Assembly: GCA_030606765.1 (NCBI GenBank)
Contig: JAUWFX010000039.1
Span: forward strand, 1-12,161
Reading direction: 5' to 3'
Length of the DNA: 12,161 bases
From: Dehalococcoidia bacterium
GTDB lineage: Bacteria; Chloroflexota; Dehalococcoidia; GIF9; AB-539-J10
Position numbers and translations under genes: made by a program. The notes beneath the pieces are model-generated. The model did no database searches. It was given only the letters and a program-made list of their open reading frames with translations, and was not told where the DNA came from. Below are positions 1-6,726 of the stretch, piece by piece (the stretch's first letter is position 1; every line of letters begins with the position of its first letter).

Positions 1-330
1 TTGAACATCATTATGAAATTCCTTGGAAAGAAGAGGGCGCAGGGAGCGATCGATGAGCCGATCAGTTATAACTGCTTCCTCCGTAGGACGTCCTTCTCGC
101 CTGATGAAGCTGCCCGGTATTTTACCCGCGGCATAGAGCCTCTCTTCATAATCCACTGTTAGAGGCACAAAATCAATTCCTTCTCGGGGCTCAGAGCTTG
201 TACAGGCAGTAACCAGGACAACTGTGTTGCCATATTGAACAACAACAGCACCATTGGCTTGCTGAGCGAATTTCCCTACTTGAATGCTAAGCGTCCTACC
301 CGCTACTGAACGCTCAAAAACATCAGACAT
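1..330 (-). CDS. pnp: Polyribonucleotide nucleotidyltransferase (PNPase), N-terminal part, cut by window edge
   Basis: PNPase degrades RNA 3' to 5' by phosphorolysis and works with RNase E/Y-type degradation complexes in the cytoplasm. Only the first 110 codons are present; the gene runs off the left edge. The translated piece is the start of the first RNase PH domain. It begins [20 protein letters not shown], followed by the conserved stretches [17 protein letters not shown] (about residues 60-76) and REGRPTEEA...[11 protein letters not shown] (about 79-101), which are diagnostic of the family. ATG is at 328-330. Its Shine-Dalgarno AAGGA lies inside the last codons of rpsO, and only 1 nt separates the rpsO stop from this start, so the two are almost certainly co-transcribed and translationally coupled. 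The rpsO-pnp order is the classic bacterial arrangement. The absent parts (second RNase PH, KH and S1 domains) cannot be judged. Confidence 0.95.
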   Translation of the reverse strand, partial: MSDVFERSVAGRTLSIQVGKFAQQANGAVVVQYGNTVVLVTACTSSEPREGIDFVPLTVDYEERLYAAGKIPGSFIRREGRPTEEAVITDRLIDRSLRPLLSKEFHNDVQ

Positions 331-331
331 A

Positions 332-595
332 TTATTCCTTCAAACCCAATCTGGCAATAAGAGAATGATACCGCTCGGGCGCTGTCCTGTTTAAGTAGCC
401 TAAAAAACGTCTCCTCTTCCCTATCACCCCGTGGAGCGCATGTCGGGTGTGCCGATCCTGGGGATATAACTTAAGATGCTCCGTTAACCGATTTATCCTC
501 TCGGTAAGCAAAGCCACCTGGATCTCGACAGACCCACTATCATTTTCCTTAAGTCTAAATTGGGTGATGATTTCCCCTTTTCTTTCCTTGTCCAC
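332..595 (-). CDS. rpsO: 30S ribosomal protein S15 (uS15)
   Basis: S15 is a primary 16S rRNA binder in the central domain of the small subunit. At 87 residues it is close to the usual 88-89. Family signatures are clear: the [20 protein letters not shown] stretch (about residues 21-40), the [17 protein letters not shown] segment (about 47-63) and the [16 protein letters not shown] end. The start is GTG at 593-595, preceded by AAGGAG at about 606-611 with 9 nt spacing; no upstream in-frame ATG competes. pnp follows after 1 nt. A promoter-like extended -10/-35 pair lies at 629-657, and an inverted repeat overlaps its -10. In known bacteria S15 also represses its own mRNA through leader structure; the leader here would be under 30 nt, so that mode is not obvious. 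Identification is secure; the regulation is inference. Confidence 0.97.
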   Translation of the reverse strand: MDKERKGEIITQFRLKENDSGSVEIQVALLTERINRLTEHLKLYPQDRHTRHALHGVIGKRRRFLGYLNRTAPERYHSLIARLGLKE

Positions 596-620
596 TAATA
601 TAAACTCCTTAAATTAATAA

Positions 621-642
621 TGTCGTATATCATATCACGACA
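621..642. repeat. Inverted repeat overlapping the rpsO -10 (operator-like)
   Basis: Perfect 6-bp arms TGTCGT (621-626) and ACGACA (637-642) flank a 10-bp centre that is itself nearly palindromic (ATATCATAT). The element covers the rpsO -10 hexamer and the predicted start of transcription, a position typical of a repressor operator. It resembles no operator that can be named here with confidence. It is too short and AT-rich to act as a terminator. Confidence 0.4.
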
Positions 643-657
643 AAAAAATCTTGTATA
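629..657 (-). promoter_or_regulatory. Predicted sigma70-type promoter of rpsO-pnp (extended -10)
   Basis: Reading the minus strand, a TATGAT -10 (629-634) carries an upstream TGA extension (635-637). Exactly 17 nt separate it from TATACA (652-657), a 4/6 match to TTGACA. The expected start of transcription is near 622, giving a leader of about 27 nt before the GTG of rpsO. The assignment rests on consensus match and position only. Confidence 0.5.
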
Positions 658-661
658 GAAA

Positions 662-690
662 TTGACCAAAAGAGCGAGATACTTTATAAT
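662..690 (+). promoter_or_regulatory. Predicted strong sigma70 promoter of the purFMH operon
   Basis: TTGACC (662-667, 5/6 to consensus) and a perfect TATAAT (685-690) are separated by exactly 17 nt. Transcription should start around 697, leaving about 16 nt of leader before the purF ATG at 713. That is enough for the weak AAAGG ribosome site (699-703) and far too short for a purine riboswitch. The -35 box lies only 4 bp from that of the divergent rpsO promoter. Confidence 0.8.
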
Positions 691-712
691 TGGCTAGTAA
701 AGGCAACTTTTT

Positions 713-2125
713 ATGCACGAAAGTTGCGGCGTTTTTGGAGTTTATGCCTCGGGCATAAATGTAGCTCAGGCAACCTTTTTTGCCCTCTTTGCTTTACAAC
801 ATCGTGGTCAAGAAAGTGCTGGCATTGCTGTCACTGATGGCAACGAAATAAAAGTACATACACGCATGGGGCTAGTTTCCCAGGCATTCACGGAAACTGA
901 CCTCACTTTACTCAAAGGACATATTAGTATAGGGCATAACCGCTACTCTACTACAGGCTCAAACAGACCCACGAATGCCCAGCCCATTATAGTGAAATCA
1001 GAGGGATTGACCATTGCCCTGGCACATAATGGCAATATCATCAACTCCAAACTGCTCTGCAATGAACTCCAGGAGCGTGGCTATCATTTTCACACTAGTA
1101 CTGATTCCGAAGTCATTGCCAACCTGATTTTGGCCTCCCCCGGCCAGAACTGGCAGGAAAAAATAGAACATGCCATGTACCGCCTCCAAGGGGCTTATTC
1201 CCTGGTAATCTTAACTGAAGATAAGTTGATTGGAGTTCGTGACCCTTTCGGTGTTCGTCCTCTTTGTCTCGGCGCTATTGACGGCGGATGGTGCATCGCC
1301 TCGGAAAGCTGCGCCTTAGACCATATAGGTGCCCAATTCACAAGGGAAATCGAACCCGGGGAAATTGTAGTCATTGATAGCCAGGGAGTGAAGAGTTTTA
1401 AGAAGAAAGATGGTAAAAAGGCCCTATGTATCTTTGAATACATCTACTTCGCCCGTCCCGACAGCATCATCCAAGGCAAACTACTCTACCAGACAAGGGA
1501 AGCTATGGGTAGAATATTGGCTGAAGAATATCCTGTTGATGCTGATTTCGTCATGGGTGTTCCCGATTCAGCTACTGCCGCCGGCATTGGCTATGCCAAT
1601 GCCTCAGGTATCCCGTATTGCGAAGGCCTGCTAAAAAACCGCTATGTAGGACGTACCTTTATTGAGCCTGACCAAAGGATAAGGGAGATTGGCGTCCAAT
1701 TAAAATTCAACCCCCTTTCCCGCATAATTGCTGGGAAAAGGTTAGTAGTCGTCGACGACAGTATTGTTCGTGGCACCACTACTCCTCATGTGGTTAGTCT
1801 ACTCAAAAAAGCAGGTGCTGCAGAGGTTCATCTCCGCATCTGTGCCCCTCCTATCCGTTACCCCTGCTTCTTTGGAGTGGATATGGCATCTAGATGGCAA
1901 CTTATCGCTGCAAGAAAGACTGTTCCGGAAATCAGGGAATACCTCGGTGCTGATTCCCTGGGATACCTTAGCCTCGATGGCCTAATTCAAGCTATAGACC
2001 TGCCCAGAGATATTTTCTGCCTTGCTTGTTTCACTGGAGTGTATCCCATTCCAGTTCAAATAGAAATGGACAAACTAGCTTTGGAAGTACTCCCCCAGGA
2101 GGAACTCAGTGAAATCCACCTCTAG
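713..2125 (+). CDS. purF: Amidophosphoribosyltransferase (glutamine PRPP amidotransferase), Fe-S type
   Basis: PurF catalyses the first committed step of purine synthesis: PRPP + glutamine to 5-phosphoribosylamine. Residues 5-~235 form the class II glutaminase domain starting at the nucleophile Cys5 (CGVFGVY), with HNRYSTTG (75-82), AHNGNI (104-109) and STDSEV (129-134). The C-terminal half is the phosphoribosyltransferase domain with the PRPP loop VVVDDSIVRGTT (345-356). Four cysteines fit the [4Fe-4S] ligands of the Bacillus-type enzyme: C239, C385, C436 and C439 (FCLACF). The cluster makes such enzymes oxygen-sensitive. An upstream in-frame TAA at 698-700 fixes ATG 713 as the only reasonable start. 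Four residues (MHES) therefore precede Cys5 and would have to be removed to expose its amino group, a shorter propeptide than the 11 residues of B. subtilis. purM overlaps the 3' end by 17 nt. The stop codon is TAG. Confidence 0.97.
   Translation: MHESCGVFGVYASGINVAQATFFALFALQHRGQESAGIAVTDGNEIKVHTRMGLVSQAFTETDLTLLKGHISIGHNRYSTTGSNRPTNAQPIIVKSEGLTIALAHNGNIINSKLLCNELQERGYHFHTSTDSEVIANLILASPGQNWQEKIEHAMYRLQGAYSLVILTEDKLIGVRDPFGVRPLCLGAIDGGWCIASESCALDHIGAQFTREIEPGEIVVIDSQGVKSFKKKDGKKALCIFEYIYFARPDSIIQGKLLYQTREAMGRILAEEYPVDADFVMGVPDSATAAGIGYANASGIPYCEGLLKNRYVGRTFIEPDQRIREIGVQLKFNPLSRIIAGKRLVVVDDSIVRGTTTPHVVSLLKKAGAAEVHLRICAPPIRYPCFFGVDMASRWQLIAARKTVPEIREYLGADSLGYLSLDGLIQAIDLPRDIFCLACFTGVYPIPVQIEMDKLALEVLPQEELSEIHL
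2097..2111 (+). promoter_or_regulatory. Ribosome site that fixes the GTG start of purM inside purF
   Basis: AGGAGG at 2097-2102 is followed by a 6-nt spacer and GTG at 2109-2111, all inside the last codons of purF. A second in-frame GTG at 2127 has no comparable site, so 2109 is the better start. The arrangement predicts translational coupling between purF and purM. Confidence 0.75.
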
Positions 2126-3152
2126 AGTGCCTCGTTTCACTCATAACAAGGCCTATGCTCTTGCTGGTGTAGACATTAATCTTGCTGACAAAGTAAAGGG
2201 AATCGTTGCCCGGCAAGCTCAATCTACCTTTCGACCCGAAGTTATCGGCTCAGGATTTTTCGGCAGCATGTTCCAGCTCAAAGGATATGACAATCCGGTT
2301 TTGGTCTCCAGCACTGATGGAGTAGGCACCAAGCTCAAAATAGCCTCGCTTTTGGGCAAAAACGATACCGTGGGCATTGACATCGTCAACCACTGCGTGA
2401 ACGATATCCTTTGTTGTGGCGCCGAGCCCCTTTTCTTCCTCGACTATATTGCCATGGCCAAACTTAGGCCTGAGCAAATAGAAGCCATCATTTCGGGTAT
2501 AGTCCAGGCCTGCCGAGAAGTTGGCTGTTCGTTAATTGGCGGTGAAACCGCTGAGATGCCCGGCATATACTCCCAGGAGAGCTATGACTTGGTAGGCTTC
2601 ATTGTCGGAGTGGTAGAAAAAAGGAATATCATCGGCGGCACTTCCATTGTTCCAGATGACGTAATCCTCGGCCTGTCTTCGTCTGGTTTACATACCAATG
2701 GTTATTCATTAGTGCGAAGAGTCTTTGGTATAGATGCTAACCCTTCGCGCTTAAACAAATTTTATCCCGAGTTAGGAAAGAGCCTCGGTGAAGAACTGCT
2801 CCAGTTCCACCGTTGCTACTATCCACAACTTAAGCCAGCTTTGCCATTGATCAAAGGTATAGCTCATATTACCGGTGGCGGCTTTGCAGGTAATATATCT
2901 CGCATCCTACCTCAAGGCCTAGGCGCTCATCTTCATGAAGACACCTGGGATATTCTGCCAATTTTCAAGTTCATTCAAAAAGAAGGCGATATAGATGAGA
3001 CGGAGATGTACCAGGTGTTCAACATGGGGATAGGCATGGCTATTGTTTGTTCCCCCCAGCAGGTAGCCAAGATTGTTAGTATCATGCCCCAGGCTAAAGC
3101 CATCGGCGAGATAATCAAGAGAGAAGACGAGGAAAGAGTAATAATAAATTAA
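2109..3152 (+). CDS. purM: Phosphoribosylformylglycinamidine cyclo-ligase (AIR synthetase)
   Basis: PurM closes FGAM to aminoimidazole ribonucleotide with ATP, the fifth step of IMP synthesis. Length is 347 residues, as usual for the family. Signatures in order: the ATP-loop STDGVGTKLK (68-77), VNDILCCGAEPLFFLDY (97-113), GGETAEMPGIY (144-154), YDLVGFIVGVVE (159-170), SSGLHTNGYSLVR (191-203) and, in the second half, ITGGGFAGNISRILP. The start is GTG at 2109 with AGGAGG 6 nt upstream, overlapping purF by 17 nt. Ten nucleotides separate its TAA from the GTG of purH, so it is the middle gene of a purFMH operon driven from the promoter at 662-690. Nothing suggests truncation or loss of active-site motifs. 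Confidence 0.97.
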   Translation: MKSTSRVPRFTHNKAYALAGVDINLADKVKGIVARQAQSTFRPEVIGSGFFGSMFQLKGYDNPVLVSSTDGVGTKLKIASLLGKNDTVGIDIVNHCVNDILCCGAEPLFFLDYIAMAKLRPEQIEAIISGIVQACREVGCSLIGGETAEMPGIYSQESYDLVGFIVGVVEKRNIIGGTSIVPDDVILGLSSSGLHTNGYSLVRRVFGIDANPSRLNKFYPELGKSLGEELLQFHRCYYPQLKPALPLIKGIAHITGGGFAGNISRILPQGLGAHLHEDTWDILPIFKFIQKEGDIDETEMYQVFNMGIGMAIVCSPQQVAKIVSIMPQAKAIGEIIKREDEERVIIN

Positions 3153-3162
3153 AGGAGGTCCT

Positions 3163-4692
3163 GTGCGCGCCATAGTTAGTGTTTCGGATAAATCAGGCGT
3201 AGCTGACTTTGCCCGAGGTCTGAAAGAGCTGGGCATTGAGATATTCAGCACCGGTGGGACCAAGAAGTCTTTAGAGGCTGCTGGAGTAAAAATACATAGC
3301 GTCTCAGAGCTTACTGGCTTTCCTGAAATCCTCGATGGCCGGGTGAAGACTTTGCATCCCGCAGTACATGGAGGCATCTTAGCCCGACGTGACCTTCCCC
3401 AGCATCTATCCGAGCTAACCCAGAACCGCATTGAGCCCATTGACATGGTGGTGGTCAACCTCTATCCCTTTGTGGAAACAGTGACCAAGGCTCAAGTTTC
3501 CCTAGATGAGGCACTAGAGAACATCGATATTGGCGGACCAAGCATGCTTCGCTCCGCAGCCAAAAATTTCCCCTCCGTCCTGGTAGTAGTCGATCCCGGG
3601 GATTACAATACAATCTTGCAAAAGCTGCGCCAGGGCAACATAGATTCAGAATATAGGAAGCGGTTAGCCCAGAAAGCTTTCCAACATGTTGCCCTTTATG
3701 ATACAGCCATCGCTCAATACCTTAATGAAAAAGCTTTTCCCGAAGAGATGACAATAGCCTTAAAAAAAGCCCGTAGCTTGCGCTATGGCGAGAATCCCCA
3801 TCAGCAAGCTGCCTTTTACATTGAACAAAATGTAAGACAAAGGCAAGACGGCCTGGCATCCCTGGAACAGCTTGGCGGACCCGAAATTTCCTTCAACAAC
3901 CTTCTCGATTTAGATGCTGCTTTAAACGTGTTGAGCGATTTTACTGCTCCCACCATTGCCATAATGAAGCACACTAATTCCTGCGGACTTGCCTCCCATA
4001 ATGATTTAGCCGAGGCTTATCGGCGAGCTTTAGCTGGCGACCCTGTAGCTGCCTTTGGCGGTATAGTTGTCAGCAACCGAATTATTGATTTAGCTACTGC
4101 CAGGGAAATAGATAAGTCTCATTACGACGCCGTTGTCGCCCCAGAATATGAAAAAAGGGCTCTGGAATTACTAAGACGCAAAGAAAGTCTGCGCCTTGCT
4201 AAACTTGCCCCTTATAGTCCTTCGTCCTCCGAACTACATCTCGATTTTCGCCATGTCGGAGGCGGCTTTCTGGCCCAAATGCCGGACACTTTAACCGAAT
4301 CCGAACTTAAGCCTCGCGTCGTAACCAAGCGCCAACCAAGCGAGACAGAGTTATCAGACCTGCTCTTTGCCTGGAAGGCAGTTAAAGGCATAAAATCTAA
4401 CGCCATAGTTATCGCCAAGGACAAAACATTGTTAGGCATGGGAGCCGGACAGCCAAGCCGGGTGGTAAGCGTTGAGCTAGCTCTAAAAAAAGCTAGTGAC
4501 CAGGCTAAAGACAGCGTCCTTGCCTCAGATGCCTTCTTCCCCTTCACCGATGGCCCGGAATTGGCAATCAAGCATGGGGTTACCGCCATTATACAGCCCG
4601 GTGGCTCGGTAAGAGATAAAGAGGTAATTGAGCTGGCAGACAAGTATAATGTTGCCATGGTATTTACCGGTGTTCGCCATTTCAGACACTGA
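3163..4692 (+). CDS. purH: Bifunctional AICAR transformylase / IMP cyclohydrolase
   Basis: PurH performs the last two steps to IMP: formylation of AICAR with 10-formyl-THF, then ring closure. Length is 509 residues, normal for the bifunctional protein. The N-terminal cyclohydrolase (MGS-like) domain shows SVSDKSGV (6-13), FSTGGT (28-33) and GRVKTLHPAVHGGIL (about 59-73). The transformylase domain shows LRYGENPHQ (206-214), the catalytic KHTNSCG segment with K269 and H270, AFGGIVVSN, and a C-terminal DAFFPFTDGPELA...IQPGGSVRD. The GTG start at 3163 has an excellent AGGAGG at 3153-3158. It is the last gene of the operon; a hairpin follows 12 nt after the TGA. purN, purL, purD and purK/E are not in this window. 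Confidence 0.97.
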   Translation: MRAIVSVSDKSGVADFARGLKELGIEIFSTGGTKKSLEAAGVKIHSVSELTGFPEILDGRVKTLHPAVHGGILARRDLPQHLSELTQNRIEPIDMVVVNLYPFVETVTKAQVSLDEALENIDIGGPSMLRSAAKNFPSVLVVVDPGDYNTILQKLRQGNIDSEYRKRLAQKAFQHVALYDTAIAQYLNEKAFPEEMTIALKKARSLRYGENPHQQAAFYIEQNVRQRQDGLASLEQLGGPEISFNNLLDLDAALNVLSDFTAPTIAIMKHTNSCGLASHNDLAEAYRRALAGDPVAAFGGIVVSNRIIDLATAREIDKSHYDAVVAPEYEKRALELLRRKESLRLAKLAPYSPSSSELHLDFRHVGGGFLAQMPDTLTESELKPRVVTKRQPSETELSDLLFAWKAVKGIKSNAIVIAKDKTLLGMGAGQPSRVVSVELALKKASDQAKDSVLASDAFFPFTDGPELAIKHGVTAIIQPGGSVRDKEVIELADKYNVAMVFTGVRHFRH

Positions 4693-4704
4693 CTTGGGCA
4701 AACA

Positions 4705-4745
4705 CAAAATCCCTTAGCTCTAAATATTTAGAAACTGGGATTTTG
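4705..4745 (+). terminator. Hairpin after purH, probable operon terminator
   Basis: Perfect 9-bp arms CAAAATCCC (4705-4713) and GGGATTTTG (4737-4745) enclose 23 nt that hold a second perfect palindrome, CTAAATATTTAG (4720-4731). The stem's own TTTT and the following AT-rich run could serve as the release tract, but there is no long clean T tail. Position right after the last pur gene supports a terminator or 3'-end-protecting role. The symmetry would let it act on both strands. Confidence 0.55.
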
Positions 4746-4800
4746 AATTTGTTATTTAGAAATTAGTGCTTAGAGTTTACAGAGGTGAAGGAGGTGAGAG

Positions 4801-5121
4801 ATGTTCATGATTAGCAAAGAAACTATGAACAGCGTTATGTCACTTAGAGAGAAGATAGCTGACCCAGGAAAAAGGGCAGAGTGTATTGCCGATGTGGAAA
4901 ATATGATAAAAATGAAGGAAGCCCATCTGGCAAGGGCAGAGTGGGGTTCTTGTTGTGGCAACATCTGCAATTTGGCACCCCAGATAGACACCGAACTACA
5001 GATGCTCCAGAACACTTTAGAGGTTTTAAGGAAGGGAGACAGCACGAATGCAGCTTCTTTATTAGGAGATTACATTGCCTTCTTGCAGAAAAACTATAGC
5101 CCTGAGCCCGATCATTGGTGA
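4801..5121 (+). CDS. Small conserved-looking protein of unknown function, upstream of NAD-salvage fusion
   Basis: I do not recognise this 106-residue protein. It has a near-ideal ribosome site (AAGGAGGTGA at 4788-4797, 6 nt before ATG 4801), which argues strongly that it is a real gene. The sequence looks wholly alpha-helical: charged amphipathic stretches at about 13-47 and 61-98 surround a cysteine-rich turn CCGNIC (51-56) that could bind a metal or form a disulfide. There is no signal peptide or membrane segment. Its last 47 nt overlap the start of the nicotinamidase/NAPRTase fusion in another frame, so the two are translationally coupled and may work together, for instance as a regulator or small partner of NAD salvage. 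That role is inference from position only. A weak promoter could lie between the purH hairpin and this gene, but none is convincing. Confidence 0.75.
   Translation: MFMISKETMNSVMSLREKIADPGKRAECIADVENMIKMKEAHLARAEWGSCCGNICNLAPQIDTELQMLQNTLEVLRKGDSTNAASLLGDYIAFLQKNYSPEPDHW
5064..5077 (+). promoter_or_regulatory. Ribosome site that selects the TTG start of the salvage fusion
   Basis: AGGAG (5064-5068) lies 6 nt before TTG (5075-5077), all within the upstream small gene. No in-frame ATG or GTG exists before the catalytic aspartate codon at 5150; the first ATG, at 5153, would delete it. TTG is therefore the best-supported start. Confidence 0.65.
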
Positions 5122-6652
5122 TGTCATAGCTAGAGTAGTAATTGTATCGGATATGTTACGTGGCTTTCTCGAGGAAGGTTATCCAGTTTATTGCGGCATC
5201 GAGGCCCGTCGTATCATACCCAATATCCAGAAATTACTGGAACATGAGTTAGAACAGGGCTCGAAAATCTTCTACTTATGTGACCACCATACACCTGACG
5301 ACCCGGAATTCAAAATGTTTCCACCCCATTGCATTGAAGGTACTGAGGAAGCTGAACTCATACCCGAGCTTTTACAATATCCCGGTGAAATAATACCCAA
5401 AAGAACCTTTAGCAGTTTCTACAACACTCCTTTAGACAAGCGACTGGAGGCAATCAAGCCCGAAACCATAGTCGTCTGCGGCGTAACCACCCATATTTGT
5501 GTTCTGAACGCAGTAATTGATGCCCGAACCAGAGGCTATGAAGTTGAAGTCCCTGTTGATTGTGTTGCGTCCTTCGACAAAAAAGCTCACTCCTTCGCCC
5601 TGGACTATATGGATAAGGTGCTTGGAGCCAAGCTTATTAAACCCTTAGTTAAGGTTTCTCCTCCCCGTTTCGAAATTCCTGATTCATGGTTGAGTGGGGA
5701 AACTGCCGACATCTATTTTCCCCGCACCGTGGAAATACTTAAGAAAGAGGGGATTAATCCCGTAGCAACTATGGAGATATTTCCTCGCCGAGCTGGTATC
5801 TTGTGCGGCATAGAAGAAGTTAAATCTTTGCTCGCCAAAGTTCTTCCTGAGGATAATTGTGAAGTATGGTCGCTATCTCAAGGCGAACCTTTCGACAGAA
5901 AAGAAGTAGTCTTGCGCATAAAAGCCCCTTATCAAAGCTACGGAACTTATGAAACAGCTTATCTGGGCATACTTTCCCATTGCAGCGGATGGGCCACCGC
6001 TGCCCGAGAATGCGTTGATGCTGCCCGAGGCATTCCTGTCATCAGCTTCGGGGCCCGCCACGTCCACCCCTCAGTAGTCGGCATTATGGAATACTCCGCT
6101 ATAGTCGGAGGCTGCACCGGCTGCGCCAGCACCGCTGGAGCAAAACTTGCCGACATTCAACCCACAGGGACTATTCCCCACGCCCTCATCATTATTATGG
6201 ACAGCACTGCTAAGGCCACTCTTACTTTTGACAAACATATGCCTTCGGAAGTGCCACGCATTGCTCTGGTGGATACTTTTGAGGACGAGGTCAGAGAAAG
6301 TGTAACTGTGGCCAAAGCGATGCAAGGAAAGTTACAAGGCGTAAGATTAGATACACCTTCAGAAAGAGGTCGAGTTACTGCTGGCTTGGTCAAAGAAGTT
6401 AGAGCCTGGCTGGACCTCGAGGGATTTAAGGACGTGAAAATAGTCGCCAGCGGTGGACTTGACCCGGAACGAATCAGATATTTTATCGAAGAAGGGGCAC
6501 CTGTGGATATTTTCGCTGTTGGTAGCTATATCAGCGATGCCAAGCCCATTGATTTCACCGCTGACCTTCACGAAATAGAAGGCAAGTCCATCGCCAAAAG
6601 AGGCAGAATGCCCGGCATCACCCCCAACCCCAGGCTAAAGAGAGTGATGTAA
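5075..6652 (+). CDS. Nicotinamidase-nicotinate phosphoribosyltransferase fusion
   Basis: This 525-residue protein joins two NAD-salvage enzymes that are usually separate. Residues ~20-187 are an isochorismatase-fold nicotinamidase (PncA-like). The triad can be read as D26 (VIVSDMLRGF), K109 (IIPKRTFSSFY) and C142 (CGVTTHICVLNA); probable metal ligands are D70, H72 and H85 (CDHHTPDD...PPHCIEGT). Residues ~190-525 are a short-type nicotinate phosphoribosyltransferase (PncB-like, similar in style to the archaeal ~390-residue enzymes), with SFGARHVHPS (324-333), GTIPHALIII (365-374), VRLDTPSERGR (423-433), VASGGLDPERI (457-467) and VGSYIS (482-487). The product would turn nicotinamide into nicotinate and then, with PRPP, into NaMN. 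Both domains appear complete. The start is TTG, overlapping the upstream gene by 47 nt. A sirtuin gene, which makes nicotinamide, converges on it 74 nt downstream. Domain assignments are firm; channelling between domains is inference. Confidence 0.9.
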   Translation: MPSCRKTIALSPIIGDVIARVVIVSDMLRGFLEEGYPVYCGIEARRIIPNIQKLLEHELEQGSKIFYLCDHHTPDDPEFKMFPPHCIEGTEEAELIPELLQYPGEIIPKRTFSSFYNTPLDKRLEAIKPETIVVCGVTTHICVLNAVIDARTRGYEVEVPVDCVASFDKKAHSFALDYMDKVLGAKLIKPLVKVSPPRFEIPDSWLSGETADIYFPRTVEILKKEGINPVATMEIFPRRAGILCGIEEVKSLLAKVLPEDNCEVWSLSQGEPFDRKEVVLRIKAPYQSYGTYETAYLGILSHCSGWATAARECVDAARGIPVISFGARHVHPSVVGIMEYSAIVGGCTGCASTAGAKLADIQPTGTIPHALIIIMDSTAKATLTFDKHMPSEVPRIALVDTFEDEVRESVTVAKAMQGKLQGVRLDTPSERGRVTAGLVKEVRAWLDLEGFKDVKIVASGGLDPERIRYFIEEGAPVDIFAVGSYISDAKPIDFTADLHEIEGKSIAKRGRMPGITPNPRLKRVM

Positions 6653-6726
6653 AACTCCCAGAAGAACTTTAGTCAGTATTGCACCTGTTAATGTAATTAG
6701 CGATAAACATATTAGTTTTGATGCTT

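Noticed and set aside
691..712. Purine riboswitch in the purF leader
   Set aside because: The predicted leader is only about 16 nt, which cannot hold an aptamer.
2919..3458. 179-codon minus-strand open frame across the purM/purH junction
   Set aside because: It is antisense to two certain genes, lacks a recognisable domain and is composed of typical shadow-frame residues.
4212..4658. 148-codon minus-strand open frame inside purH
   Set aside because: Antisense to conserved PurH coding sequence, with serine/leucine-rich shadow composition and no family motif.
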